The notes beneath the pieces were generated by a model. The model was not told the DNA's origin, did not search any database, and was given only the letters and a program-made list of their open reading frames with translations. Below, one piece after another: positions 25,292 through 34,063 of a stretch of 64,000 nucleotides of DNA. Position numbers and translations under genes: made by a program. This DNA is from Allobosea sp. BK604. GTDB taxonomy: Bacteria > Pseudomonadota > Alphaproteobacteria > Rhizobiales > Beijerinckiaceae. Each line of letters starts with the position of its first letter. Position 1 is the stretch's first letter. Location of the stretch: NCBI RefSeq assembly GCF_004341515.1, contig NZ_SLZF01000007.1:124001-188000 (forward strand), given 5' to 3'.

Positions 25292-26239
25292 TCATGCCGC
25301 CGCAGGCTGAGCGACGCTCACCCCCGTCAGCCGCTCCGAAACCGCCCATAGCCGCTGCCAGGCGTCGCGGTCGAGCGCGGCCTCGACGATCTTGGCGCGC
25401 CGCGGCGAGCCCTTCATCTCGTAGAACCCGTCCGGTCCGTAGAGCACGCCGCCCTCGGCCTCCGGTGACGTCGCCGCATAGAGCGTCGGCAGGGCGCCGG
25501 CGGCAGCCGATTGCGCGACGAACGGCCCGAGCAGCTTGCCGGCCAGTTCCATCATGCTGGGTCCGTCGCGGCCCATGCGCGGCCCGGCGCTCTGCAGGCC
25601 GGTCAGGGCGAAGCCGGGATGGGCGGCATTGCTCATCAGCGACCAGCGCGCCGCGCGCGCCCTCCGCTCCAGTTCGAGGGCGAATATCAGCGTCGCCAGC
25701 TTGGACTGGCAATAGGCGGTCCAGGGGCGGTAGCGCTGCTGCGACTGCAGATCGTCGAAATCGATCCGACCGGAGCGATGGGCGAGGCTGCTCAGCGTCA
25801 CCACGCGTGGCGCCGAGGCGGCGAGGATACGCGGCAGCAGCCGCAGCGTCAGGGCGAAATGGCCGAAATAATTGGCGCCGAGCTGCATCTCGAACCCGTC
25901 CACCGTCTCGTGCCGGTTCGGGATCGCCATCACCCCGGCATTGTTGACGAGCAGGTCGAGCCGCGGCGTGCTTGCGGCAATCCGCTGCGCGCAGGCCTCG
26001 ACCGAGGCGAGGCTGGCGAGGTCGAGCGGCTCGAAGCTGACCTCGGCTGCGGGGTATGCCGCTCGGATCCGGGCCAGCATCTCCGTGCCCTTCGCCGCGT
26101 TGCGCGAGGCCAGGACGACCCGCGCGCCGGCTCCGGCGAGCGCCAGCGCCGCCTCATAGCCGATGCCGCTCGTCGCCCCGGTGATGACGGCCGTCCGTCC
26201 GGCCTGGGCCGGGATCTGTTCGACGCTCCAACCTGACAT
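25292..26239 (-). CDS. Short-chain dehydrogenase/reductase
   Basis: A 315-residue SDR oxidoreductase. TAVITGATSGIGYEAALALA is the Rossmann motif, LVNNAGVMAIP the NNAG motif, VTLSSLAHRSG carries the catalytic Ser, and YCQSKLATLIF the Tyr-x3-Lys. It belongs to the retinol dehydrogenase/protochlorophyllide-reductase-like subgroup (COG1028). The ATG at 26239 gives a normal N-terminus with MSGWSVEQIP before the nucleotide fold. It is divergent from the methyltransferase at 26419. The substrate is unknown, and nothing nearby suggests one. Confidence 0.9.
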   Translation of the reverse strand: MSGWSVEQIPAQAGRTAVITGATSGIGYEAALALAGAGARVVLASRNAAKGTEMLARIRAAYPAAEVSFEPLDLASLASVEACAQRIAASTPRLDLLVNNAGVMAIPNRHETVDGFEMQLGANYFGHFALTLRLLPRILAASAPRVVTLSSLAHRSGRIDFDDLQSQQRYRPWTAYCQSKLATLIFALELERRARAARWSLMSNAAHPGFALTGLQSAGPRMGRDGPSMMELAGKLLGPFVAQSAAAGALPTLYAATSPEAEGGVLYGPDGFYEMKGSPRRAKIVEAALDRDAWQRLWAVSERLTGVSVAQPAAA

Positions 26240-26418
26240 GATCCGTGCTCTCCCATTGCGATGAATGAGGCTGCGCAATCGCGCCGCCCTGCCGGCGCGG
26301 GGCCATTGCCTCGGCGCTCGGCATGCCCTATATCTGCATCAAGTGCAAATTTGCAATAGATACAAAATTGCAACTTGTGCGACACGAATCCCTTCACTCG
26401 CATCGATCCACGGACCCC

Positions 26419-27045
26419 ATGACCTCAGCCGCAGCCAGTTGCTCCGACTTCGTCCAGTTCTTCCGGCTTTGGGCCGCCAATCCCCTGCAGGTCGCGGCGG
26501 TCGCGCCTTCGGGCGATGCGCTCGCCCGGGTTATGACGCAGGAGATAGGCCCGGAGACCGGGCCGGTGCTCGAGCTCGGTCCCGGCACGGGCGTCTTCAC
26601 CCGGGCGCTGCTGGAGCGCGGCGTCGCCGAGAGCGATCTGACGCTGGTCGAATACGGCTCGGATTTCGCGCGGATGCTGGAGTTCCGCTTCCCGCAGGCC
26701 CGCGTGCTCTGGATGGATGCGTCGCAGCTCGCGCGCTTCGATCTCTATGGCGACATGCCGGTCGGCGCCGTGGTCAGCGGCCTGCCGTTGCTCTCGATGT
26801 CGCCGCGCAAGGTGGTCGCGATACTCTCCGGCGCCTTCACCTACATGCGACCGGGCGGCGCCTTCTATCAGTTCACCTATGGCCCACGCTGCCCGGTCCC
26901 CCGCCCGATCCTCGATCGGCTCGGCCTAAAGGCGACCCGCACCGGCCGCGCCCTGCGCAATATTCCTCCCGCCGCGGTCTACAAGATCACGCGGCGCCAG
27001 CCGCTCGGCGCCGGCCGCCGGCGTTTCGAGGCGCTGCCGGCCTGA
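26419..27045 (+). CDS. Class I SAM-dependent methyltransferase, phospholipid N-methyltransferase-like
   Basis: A 208-residue methyltransferase. FVQFFRLWAANPLQVAAVAPSG at the N-terminus and VLELGPGTGVFTRALLERGV (SAM motif I, about residues 54-73), then LTLVEYGSDFARML, resemble the PmtA/KsgA-like family (COG3963). These make phosphatidylcholine by methylating phosphatidylethanolamine or act as related membrane-lipid methyltransferases. The frame is open upstream, but MTSAAASCSDF at 26419 is the natural start. It is followed by a TetR regulator on the same strand. The lipid role is inferred from similarity. Confidence 0.82.
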   Translation: MTSAAASCSDFVQFFRLWAANPLQVAAVAPSGDALARVMTQEIGPETGPVLELGPGTGVFTRALLERGVAESDLTLVEYGSDFARMLEFRFPQARVLWMDASQLARFDLYGDMPVGAVVSGLPLLSMSPRKVVAILSGAFTYMRPGGAFYQFTYGPRCPVPRPILDRLGLKATRTGRALRNIPPAAVYKITRRQPLGAGRRRFEALPA

Positions 27046-27117
27046 CCGGCACGAGATTGCCTCGGCAGGCCATGGGGGCTAGGCCTGTCCAAGGGAAATG
27101 ACCGACTGACGAGTTCG

Positions 27118-27762
27118 ATGCGCGTTCCAGACGATCCGACCAGGACGAATGAAGGCCTGCGCGAGCGCAAGCGCCGGCAGACGCGGGAGCGCATCGCCCA
27201 CGCCGCCCAGACGCTGTTCCTGACGAACGGCTTCGACGCCACCACAATCGACGAGATCGCGGCGGCGGCCGATGTCTCGAAACGCACCTTCTTCGACTAT
27301 TTCCCGAGCAAGGAGGATGTCATCGCCGCCTGGCAGGACAGGTTCGGCGAGGTGATGGCCGAAGCCGTCGCGGCCCGCCCTGCCGGCGAACCGCTGATCA
27401 AGGTGGTGGAGGAGGCGCTGATCGGCTCGGTCCTGGCCTCCGCCGCCGATCCGCAGGCGCTCGCGCTCGGCAAGCTCATCCGCGAGACGCCCGCCCTGCG
27501 CGGGCGCGAGCAGCTCAAATACGTCAAGCTGGAGCAGAAGCTGGCTGCGGCGCTCGCCGCCCGCGCTCCGAACGACCCGGCAAGCCGCCTGCGCACGCGC
27601 CTCCTCGCCATGATCGTCGTCGGCGGCATGCGCGTCGGTGGCGAGTGCTGGCACGAGGAGGGCGTGCCGGATGATGTCGAGGGTTTCGCCCGCAGGATCT
27701 TCGCCGCGATCTGGGTGGAGCTGGCGGAGTTCGGCCGGCTGGGCGGGGGCGGGACGCGCTGA
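27118..27762 (+). CDS. TetR/AcrR-family transcriptional regulator
   Basis: A 214-residue TetR repressor. The HTH is at about residues 18-64 (RERIAHAAQTLFLTNGFDAT, then SKRTFFDYFPSKEDVIAAW). The C-terminal ligand domain is unassigned. It starts at the ATG at 27118 and lies 72 bp after the lipid-methyltransferase-like gene on the same strand, so it may be co-transcribed with it and control the divergent SDR. No clear palindromic operator is seen in the short gap. Confidence 0.92.
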   Translation: MRVPDDPTRTNEGLRERKRRQTRERIAHAAQTLFLTNGFDATTIDEIAAAADVSKRTFFDYFPSKEDVIAAWQDRFGEVMAEAVAARPAGEPLIKVVEEALIGSVLASAADPQALALGKLIRETPALRGREQLKYVKLEQKLAAALAARAPNDPASRLRTRLLAMIVVGGMRVGGECWHEEGVPDDVEGFARRIFAAIWVELAEFGRLGGGGTR

Positions 27763-27771
27763 CATCGTCCA

Positions 27772-27905
27772 ACCGGCATTGCGAGGAGCTTCGCGACGAA
27801 GCAATCCAGGGGACGTAGAGCGCTACCGCCCTGGATTGCCTTGCGGAGCTTGGAGCTTGTACTCGGGCTTGCCAAAGCCAGGACCCGGGTGCCCGCAATG
27901 ACGAG
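27772..27905. repeat. Dispersed palindromic repeat, family A, copy 3 (diverged, expanded)
   Basis: Starts GGCATTGCGAGGAGCTTCG with GAAGCAATCCAGGGG and CCCTGGATTGCC, but the right arm is stretched. About 50 bp (GAGCTTGGAGC...CCCGGGTGC) separate the inner arm from the closing CCGCAATGACGAG. This copy looks like a family A element with an insertion. Confidence 0.65.
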
Positions 27906-27976
27906 TGGTGCGCCGTGCTCTTGCCCTCCGCTCCACGCCTATGCCAGATGGGAATGGGCATCAGGGCGGGTAACCC

Positions 27977-28519
27977 ATGGCTTCGACGAAGCGCCGCAAG
28001 GCCAATGGAGGCGACGGGGACCGCGAGGTTCTCGATCTCACCGGCTATGTCCCTTACTTCCTCACCGCGATTTCCAACACCTGGTCGCGCAGCTCCTCGC
28101 GGCTCTATCTCGAATGCTTCGGCGTCGGCGTCACCGAATGGCGCATCATCTCGCAGCTTGCGATCGAGCCTCGGATCGGCGCCCAGCGCATCTGCGAGGT
28201 CATCAGCCTCGACAAGGGCGCGGTCAGCCGCGGCGTCGCCGCTCTGGTCGCCTCCGGCCATGTCCATGAAGCCGCCGATGGGCGCGATGCGCGCCGCCAG
28301 GTCCTGGAGCTGACGGCGGAGGGCTATGCCCTGCATGACCGGCTGATCGCGCTGGCGATCGAGCGCGAGCGCCTCGTCCTCGCCGATTTCTCGCAAGCTG
28401 AGGTCGACCAGCTGCTCGCGCTGCTGCGGCGCATCCACGTGCGGCTGCCCGAGCTGCGCGAATTCACCCCCGCACCGGAAAAGCCCGCCAGAACCGGCAA
28501 GCGTACCGCGCGTCGCTGA
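27977..28519 (+). CDS. MarR-family transcriptional regulator
   Basis: A 180-residue MarR regulator with the winged HTH at about residues 45-115: VTEWRIISQLAIEPRIGAQR, ISLDKGAVSRGVAALVASGH, and a wing containing DGRDARRQVLELTAEG with the conserved Asp-x-Arg. Helices at both ends form the dimer interface. A basic C-terminal tail (PARTGKRTARR) is present. It lies 30 bp upstream of the trans-aconitate methyltransferase gene and is likely co-transcribed with it. The ligand is unknown. Confidence 0.92.
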   Translation: MASTKRRKANGGDGDREVLDLTGYVPYFLTAISNTWSRSSSRLYLECFGVGVTEWRIISQLAIEPRIGAQRICEVISLDKGAVSRGVAALVASGHVHEAADGRDARRQVLELTAEGYALHDRLIALAIERERLVLADFSQAEVDQLLALLRRIHVRLPELREFTPAPEKPARTGKRTARR

Positions 28520-28548
28520 CAGGTCCCGGCCGTAAGGAGAATAGTTCT

Positions 28549-29319
28549 ATGAGCTGGTCAGCCCGGCAATACACCAAGTTCGAGCACGAGCGGAACCGGC
28601 CGATCCACGATCTGCTGGCGCAGATCCATAGCCTGCCTGTCGCGAACGCCATCGATATCGGCTGCGGCCCGGGCAACTCGACCGAGCTGCTCCAGGCCCG
28701 CTTTGCCCAAGCCACGATCATCGGCATGGACAGCGACGCTGACATGATCGCGGCGGCCCGCAAGCGGCTGCCTGCGATCCCGTTCGAGCTCGCCGATATC
28801 GCGACCTGGCAGCCAGAGGCGGCCTATGATGTCATCCTGTCCAATGCCGTGCTGCAATGGCTGCCGAAGCACGAGACGCTGATGCCGTCCCTCGTCGGGA
28901 AGCTGACGCCAGGCGGCAGCCTCGCCGTGCAGATGCCGGATAATCTCGACGAGCCGGCCCATGTGCTGATGCGCGAGATCGCGGCCGATGGTCCCTGGGC
29001 CGGCAAGCTCGCCAAGGCTGCCGGCTCGCGCGCTCCGCGCCACCATGCCGACTGGTACTATCGCGTGCTGCGCGACAGCGCGGCCTCGATCGATATCTGG
29101 CGCACGACCTATCATCACGTGCTTGAGGGCGGGGCTGGCGCGATCGTCGAATGGTTCAAGGGCAGCGGTCTGCGCCCCTTCCTCGCCCCGCTCGACGAGG
29201 CCGAGCGCGAGGCGTTCCTGGCGCGCTATCAGGACGCCGTCGCGCGCGCCTATCCGGCGATGCCCGACGGTACCGTGTTGCTGCCCTTCCCGCGGCTGTT
29301 CTTCGTCGCCACGCGCTGA
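28549..29319 (+). CDS. tam: Trans-aconitate 2-methyltransferase
   Basis: A 256-residue methyltransferase closely following E. coli Tam. It begins MSWSARQYTKFEHERNRP, has SAM motif I AIDIGCGPGNSTELL at about residues 38-52, then DMIAAARKRLP, ILSNAVLQWLPKH and VQMPDNLDEPAHVLMRE. Length equals that of the family. Tam methylates trans-aconitate, a toxic spontaneous isomer of the TCA intermediate cis-aconitate, in the cytosol. AAGGAGA at about 28534-28540 precedes the ATG. A MarR gene is just upstream. Confidence 0.93.
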   Translation: MSWSARQYTKFEHERNRPIHDLLAQIHSLPVANAIDIGCGPGNSTELLQARFAQATIIGMDSDADMIAAARKRLPAIPFELADIATWQPEAAYDVILSNAVLQWLPKHETLMPSLVGKLTPGGSLAVQMPDNLDEPAHVLMREIAADGPWAGKLAKAAGSRAPRHHADWYYRVLRDSAASIDIWRTTYHHVLEGGAGAIVEWFKGSGLRPFLAPLDEAEREAFLARYQDAVARAYPAMPDGTVLLPFPRLFFVATR

Positions 29320-29327
29320 TCCGGCCT

Positions 29328-30662
29328 TCAGGCGTAGCGCCGCGCCGCCAGTCCGTGCGAGCGCCTGAGCGCCGCGAGGTCCAGCCCCGGCACCGCTCCG
29401 TCGACGACACGCCAGTGCCCTCCGATCATCACCCGGTCGGCGCGGTTCGCGCCGCATAGCACCAGCGCCGCTACGGGGTCATGCGCCCCGGAGAAGCGCA
29501 GCTCGTCGAGCTTGTAGAGCGCCAGGTCCGCCTGCATGCCCGCGGCGATCGTACCGATGTCGGAGCGCCCGAGGCAGCGTGCCGAGCCCTCGCTCGCCCA
29601 GCGGATCACGTCGCGCGCTGTCACCGCACTCGCGCTCTGGTAGTGCAGCCGGTTGGTCAGCAGCGCGTGGCGCAGCTCCTCCATCAGGTTGGAGCCGTCA
29701 TTCGAGGCCGAGCCGTCGACGCCCAAGCCCAGCGGCGCTCCGGCCCGCTCCAGTTCGCGTGTCCTGCAGAAGCCGGAGGCGAGCACGCCGTTCGAGGTCG
29801 GGCAATGGCACACGCCGACACCGGCCTTGCCCAGTCGCTCGCATTCCTCGCAGGAGAAATGGATGCCATGGGCCAGCCAGGTTTTTGGCCGCATCCAGCC
29901 GACCTCCTCGAGCAGGTCGAGCGGGCGTCTGCCATAGACCTGGAGGCAATAGGCCTCCTCATCCGCGGTCTCGGCGAGATGGGTGTGCAGCGGCGCGTCG
30001 AAGCGCGCTGCGAGCTCGGCGCTTTTCGCCATCAGCGCGGGCGTCACCGAGAAGGGGGAGCAGGGCGCGAGCGCGATCTGGATCATGCTGCCCGGCCGGG
30101 GATCGTGGAACAGCGAGAGCACACGTTCGCTATCGGCCAGGATCGTGTCCTCGTCCTGCACCACCTCGTCCGGCGGCAGCCCGCCATCCTTCTGCGACAG
30201 GTTCATCGAGCCGCGCGACACCGTCATGCGGATGCCGAGCGCCCGTGCCTCTTCCACGGCGATGTCGACCGCGCCCTCCAGCCCCTTCGGGTAGAGATAG
30301 TGATGGTCGGCCGCCGTGGTGCAGCCCGACAGGAGCAACTCCGTTAGCGCCACGCGCACTGCGAGCCTGAGATCGTCGGGGTTGAGCCTGGCCCAGAGCG
30401 GGTAGAGCGCCTTCAGCCAGGGAAACAGCTCCTGGTCGATCGCAGCCGGATGGGCCCGTGTCAGCGTCTGGTAGAAATGATGGTGCGTGTTGATCAGCCC
30501 GGGGAGCACGACATGCTCCGAGGCATCGAAGACCTCGCCGATTGGGAGCGAAGGCGCGCCTCCCGCTGGCACCAGCTCGGCGATGACAGCGCCATCGGTG
30601 ACGATGCCGCCACCGGCGGCCTCGGCGACGATGCCGAGCGGGTTCCTGATCCAGAGGCGCAT
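29328..30662 (-). CDS. 8-oxoguanine deaminase (amidohydrolase family)
   Basis: A 444-residue metal-dependent amidohydrolase. LPGLINTHHHFYQTLTRAHP carries the His-x-His metal pair. DAPLHTHLAETADEEAYC and WLAHGIHFSCEE provide later metal-site His residues, and LGLGVDGSASNDGSNL the catalytic Asp region. Together these match the 8-oxoguanine deaminase / ATZ-TRZ subgroup (COG0402), which converts 8-oxoguanine to urate. The substrate could also be another aminated purine or triazine. The gene stands alone, ending 8 bp from the convergent tam gene, and is divergent from the methyltransferase at 30865. Confidence 0.88.
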   Translation of the reverse strand: MRLWIRNPLGIVAEAAGGGIVTDGAVIAELVPAGGAPSLPIGEVFDASEHVVLPGLINTHHHFYQTLTRAHPAAIDQELFPWLKALYPLWARLNPDDLRLAVRVALTELLLSGCTTAADHHYLYPKGLEGAVDIAVEEARALGIRMTVSRGSMNLSQKDGGLPPDEVVQDEDTILADSERVLSLFHDPRPGSMIQIALAPCSPFSVTPALMAKSAELAARFDAPLHTHLAETADEEAYCLQVYGRRPLDLLEEVGWMRPKTWLAHGIHFSCEECERLGKAGVGVCHCPTSNGVLASGFCRTRELERAGAPLGLGVDGSASNDGSNLMEELRHALLTNRLHYQSASAVTARDVIRWASEGSARCLGRSDIGTIAAGMQADLALYKLDELRFSGAHDPVAALVLCGANRADRVMIGGHWRVVDGAVPGLDLAALRRSHGLAARRYA

Positions 30663-30864
30663 GAGTGGGTCCAGGCTGTGCGGGAGGCGGGGTGATCAGC
30701 CAGCGAAGCGGGCGGGTCGACGTGCGTCAAGCCGTCCTTGTCCCCGCGCCGGTCGCGTATAAGATCACCTCGTCGTTATGCGAGTTCGCCCGCGCGAGGG
30801 CATGCCTGCTTCTGGATTGGCGCTGCGATGCGGATTCTCCCGCCGCGGCCAGGAGGCTGACACC

Positions 30865-31683
30865 ATGGCAGACGATGTCGAGAGCCACTATGGCGGCGAC
30901 GGCGACCTCGCCAATGCGATCGCCGAGAGCCTGCGCAGGGCCGGCAAGGATATCGAGACGCTGACGACGGCCGATCTCGGTACGGTCGACGAGTTCCATA
31001 TCCGCGGCCGCAAGGCGACGCTCGAGCTCGCTCAGATGCTCAACCTGAGCCCGGCCTCGCATGTCCTCGATATCGGCAGCGGCCTCGGCGGCCCGGCCCG
31101 GACCCTGGCCGAAACCTATGGCTGCCGGGTCACCGGCATCGATCTCACCCAGGCCTTCTGCGAGGCGGCGACGACGCTGAGCGACTGGGTGCACCTGAGC
31201 GACCGCGTCAGCTTCCAGCAGGGCGACGCCACCGACCTGCCATTTGCCGATGCCGCTTTCGACGCAGCGATCACCATTCATGCCGGCATGAACATCCCGG
31301 CCAAGGAGAGGCTCTACGCCGAGGCCAGGCGGGTGCTCAAGCCCGGTGCCCGCTTCGCCGTCTACGACATCCTGCAGGGCGAGGGCGGCGAGCTGTTCTA
31401 TCCCGTGCCCTGGGCGAGCGAGCCGGCCATCAGCCATCTGGCGACGCTCGTCGCCATGCCTCCGCTCCTCGAGGAAGCCGGCTTCAGGATCGTCGACATG
31501 CGCGACTCCACCGAGGAGAGCCAACGCTGGTTCGAGGCCATGGCGGTGCGGCTGGAGCGGGCAGTGCCGGCCGTGACCTTCCAGGCCTTCCTTGGCCATG
31601 ATTTCCCGCTGATGGCGCGCAACCAGGTGCGCAATCTCCAGGATCGGCGCATCCGCACCGTCAGCTATATCTGCAAGGCCTGA
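30865..31683 (+). CDS. Class I SAM-dependent methyltransferase (UbiE/sarcosine-methyltransferase-like)
   Basis: A 272-residue methyltransferase. HVLDIGSGLGGPARTLAETY is SAM motif I (about residues 70-89), GDATDLPFADAAFDAAITIH is motif II, and EARRVLKPGARFAVYDIL is motif III. This is the COG2226 order typical of UbiE, gamma-tocopherol and glycine/sarcosine methyltransferases. AGGAGG at 30851-30856 lies 8 nt before the ATG at 30865, which fixes the start even though the frame is open 29 codons upstream. No neighbouring gene suggests a substrate. Confidence 0.88.
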   Translation: MADDVESHYGGDGDLANAIAESLRRAGKDIETLTTADLGTVDEFHIRGRKATLELAQMLNLSPASHVLDIGSGLGGPARTLAETYGCRVTGIDLTQAFCEAATTLSDWVHLSDRVSFQQGDATDLPFADAAFDAAITIHAGMNIPAKERLYAEARRVLKPGARFAVYDILQGEGGELFYPVPWASEPAISHLATLVAMPPLLEEAGFRIVDMRDSTEESQRWFEAMAVRLERAVPAVTFQAFLGHDFPLMARNQVRNLQDRRIRTVSYICKA

Positions 31684-31777
31684 GCGGGGCGCAGCGGTTC
31701 CGCCACGCAGCTCGCCTTGACGCCGCCGCCTGCATCCGCCATCGCTCGCGGCGTCATCTGAACGCCGGAGCCGCTCC

Positions 31778-32620
31778 ATGTCCCTGACCGATCTCGCCGC
31801 CACCATCGACGCCGCCTGGGAGAACCGGGCCGAGATCGGCATCAACACGAAAGGTGCGGTGCGTGACGCCGTCGAGCAGGCGATCGAACTGCTCGATGAC
31901 GGCAAGGCCCGCGTCGCCGAGAAGATCGACGGCGACTGGGTCACGCATCAATGGCTGAAGAAGGCCGTGCTGCTCTCCTTCCGCCTGAACGACAACAGGA
32001 TCATGGCCAACGGCCCGGGTGAGGGCGTGTTCTGGGACAAGGTCGCCTCGAAATTCGAAGGCTGGGGCGAGAACCGCTTCCGCGCCGCCGGTTTTCGTGT
32101 CGTGCCGCCGGCCGCCGCTCGCCGCGGCGCGTTCATCGCGCCGAACGTCGTGCTGATGCCGTCCTACACCAATATCGGCGCCTACGTGGATTCCGGGACC
32201 ATGGTCGACACCTGGGCGACGGTCGGCTCCTGCGCCCAGATCGGCAAGAACGTGCATCTCTCGGGCGGCGTCGGCATCGGCGGTGTGCTCGAGCCGCTCC
32301 AGGCCAATCCGACCATCATCGAGGATAACTGCTTCATCGGCGCCCGTTCCGAGGTGGTCGAGGGCGTGATCGTCGGTGAAGGCTCGGTGATCTCGATGGG
32401 CGTCTTCATCTCGGCCTCGACCAAGATCGTCGACCGCGCCACCGGCCAGGTCCATATCGGCAAGGTGCCGCCCTATTCGGTGGTGGTCTCCGGCTCGCTG
32501 CCGGGCAAGCCGCTGAACGACGGCACGCCCGGCCCCTCGCTCTACTGCGCCGTCATCGTCAAGACGGTCGACGCCCAGACGCGGGCGAAGACCGGCATCA
32601 ACGAGCTGCTGCGGGACTAA
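31778..32620 (+). CDS. dapD: 2,3,4,5-tetrahydropyridine-2,6-dicarboxylate N-succinyltransferase
   Basis: A 280-residue DapD of normal length. It starts with the helical N-terminal domain (DLAATIDAAWENRAEI) and continues into a left-handed beta-helix of hexapeptide repeats (GAFIAPNVVLMPSYTNIGAY and the following GVGIGG). The C-terminal strand region PYSVVVSGSLPGKP is also present. DapD transfers succinyl from succinyl-CoA to tetrahydrodipicolinate in lysine and diaminopimelate synthesis in the cytosol. It stands alone; dapC/dapE are not in the window. Confidence 0.97.
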   Translation: MSLTDLAATIDAAWENRAEIGINTKGAVRDAVEQAIELLDDGKARVAEKIDGDWVTHQWLKKAVLLSFRLNDNRIMANGPGEGVFWDKVASKFEGWGENRFRAAGFRVVPPAAARRGAFIAPNVVLMPSYTNIGAYVDSGTMVDTWATVGSCAQIGKNVHLSGGVGIGGVLEPLQANPTIIEDNCFIGARSEVVEGVIVGEGSVISMGVFISASTKIVDRATGQVHIGKVPPYSVVVSGSLPGKPLNDGTPGPSLYCAVIVKTVDAQTRAKTGINELLRD

Positions 32621-32633
32621 GCAACATCTCCAT

Positions 32634-32726
32634 CGTCATGGTCGGGCTTGTCCCGACCATCCACGTCTTCCTTGATGCAGGGCGGTGTTCAAGGCGTGGA
32701 TGCTCGCCACAGGGGCGAGCATGACG
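32634..32726. repeat. Dispersed repeat, family C, copy 2
   Basis: Same element as 25188-25281: CGTCATGGTCGGGCTTGTCC, CTTCCTTGATGCAGGGCGG and a closing GGGCGAGCATGACGG. It lies between dapD and the small lipoprotein gene, which converge on it. Confidence 0.85.
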
Positions 32727-32804
32727 GAGGCCGCTGAGCCCCGCGATTGAGCCAGGCGTTCTGCTGCCTCTGATCGGGATGCCGGTTCCGCAAAAGCAGC
32801 GGTG

Positions 32805-32939
32805 CTAGCCGCAGCTCAGGCAGATATGAGGGTGGCCGCGGCAGCAGGACGGCTTGGCGCAACTGCCGAGACTCGTCGCCATTGCGGCCAGCCCCAGCAT
32901 GAGGGCGAGGCTGGCTCGCGGCGGACGCTTGCGCCGCAT
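32805..32939 (-). CDS. 44-residue Cys-rich small lipoprotein
   Basis: A short frame from the ATG at 32939 to the TAG at 32807-32805. It has a basic start (MRRKRPPR), a hydrophobic core with Leu/Ala/Met, and a lipobox-like LGSC with the acceptor Cys at residue 27. The 17-residue mature peptide KPSCCRGHPHICLSCG has four further Cys and two His. It begins 10 bp after the DUF1269 gene stop on the same strand and is likely its co-transcribed partner. Cys/His content suggests metal binding or disulfides. No family is recognised. The signal-peptide logic and operon position support it as real. Confidence 0.6.
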   Translation of the reverse strand: MRRKRPPRASLALMLGLAAMATSLGSCAKPSCCRGHPHICLSCG

Positions 32940-32949
32940 GGCGTTCCGC

Positions 32950-33507
32950 TCAGCCCACCGGCGAAGGCGCGCCGGTTCCGGCAGGCACCGCGCCCGGCGT
33001 CGAGGGATGCTCGACCGCGCCCGGCGAGGCCGAGATCGCGTCGCGCAGCGCCTGCTCGCGGGTATGGTCGAGCGAGGTCTTCAGCACGACGCCGCCCGTG
33101 CCCTTGATCGCCTCCAGCACCTTGTCGGCGGTCATCTTGCGCACCAGCACGAAGAGCGCGGCATTGCCCGGCTGCAGGCTGGACGAGAGCTCCTTCATGA
33201 AGCCGTCATTGACGCCGTAATCGGTCAGCGCCCCGCCAAGGGCGCCGGAGGCGGCGCCGAGCGCCGCGCCGAAGACCGGCATCAGGAAGATCGCGCCGAT
33301 CAGCAGGCCCCAGAAGCTGCCCGAGACCGCGCCGAGCGCCGTCGTGTTCATCAGCTGGTTGAGCTTGATCTTGCCGCCTTCGTGCATGACCGCGATGGCG
33401 GCGTCGCCGATCTCGATCAGGTATTCCTTCTGCAGCTCGAGGAGCTTCTGGCGCATCTCCTCGGCCTTGGCCTCGGTCGGATAGACGATGACGACGAGAT
33501 CGGACAT
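32950..33507 (-). CDS. DUF1269 domain membrane protein
   Basis: A 185-residue protein. It starts MSDLVVIVYPTEAKAEEMRQ and has a soluble domain, then a glycine-rich hydrophobic hairpin (GSFWGLLIGAIFLMPVFGAA, then GAASGALGGALTDYG) as in DUF1269 proteins, then FVLVRKMTADKVLEAIKGTG and a Pro/Ala-rich tail. Function is not established; members are often general-stress induced in alphaproteobacteria. It lies upstream of the 44-residue lipoprotein and downstream of DoxX, all on the minus strand and near an ECF sigma locus. The ATG at 33507 is preceded by GGAGAG. Confidence 0.85.
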   Translation of the reverse strand: MSDLVVIVYPTEAKAEEMRQKLLELQKEYLIEIGDAAIAVMHEGGKIKLNQLMNTTALGAVSGSFWGLLIGAIFLMPVFGAALGAASGALGGALTDYGVNDGFMKELSSSLQPGNAALFVLVRKMTADKVLEAIKGTGGVVLKTSLDHTREQALRDAISASPGAVEHPSTPGAVPAGTGAPSPVG

Positions 33508-33652
33508 GGGGCTCTCCTGATTTGAAGCGCGGCCGGCACCGGCCCGCAGGGAGGACGCGTCAAGACAAAGCCAAAGCGTTCGGCGACGCAAGAGTTGCTG
33601 GACGCAGAGTTGCGGAATGTCTCGCCCGACCATGCCGCAATCATGTGACGGT

Positions 33653-34036
33653 TCATCCCGGCCGCAGGCTGAACCGTCCCGGCCCGAAGGCGAAGAGGAC
33701 GAGCAGCCCGCCGGCGATCGCCAGATCCTTCTCGAAATGCTGGAGCTGGTTGCCGTCGGAGAGCGCATTGTGGAACAGCACCGCGGCAGCGATGCAGAAC
33801 GCGGCCAGGGCCAGCGCCGCGTGGCGGCTGCCCCAGCCGATGACGAGCATGAGCCCGCCGCCGAGTTCGAGCGCGATCGCCCCCGGCAGCAGCAGGCCCG
33901 GTACACCGAAGCGCTCCATATAGACCATGGACGGGCCGATATTCGTGAGCTTGACCCAGGCTTCGTGCAGGAAGAGGGCGGCCATCAGCAGCCGTCCGAG
34001 GAGGACGGCTGCGTCGAGGATGATGGGTCGCGGCAT
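33653..34036 (-). CDS. DoxX-family membrane protein
   Basis: A 127-residue protein with four hydrophobic segments and DoxX features: LLGRLLMAALFLHEAWVKL at the N-terminus, MERFGVPGLLLPGAIALELG in the second helix, and a C-terminal GGLLVLFAFGPGRFSLR. DoxX proteins are small inner-membrane proteins linked to quinone, thiol or oxidative-stress functions; a specific role is unclear. It is in a minus-strand run with TPR and MBL genes upstream and DUF1269 downstream. Starts at the ATG at 34036. Confidence 0.88.
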   Translation of the reverse strand: MPRPIILDAAVLLGRLLMAALFLHEAWVKLTNIGPSMVYMERFGVPGLLLPGAIALELGGGLMLVIGWGSRHAALALAAFCIAAAVLFHNALSDGNQLQHFEKDLAIAGGLLVLFAFGPGRFSLRPG

Positions 34037-34063
34037 GATGCGTCCCTTCCGGGTGAGGTGAGG

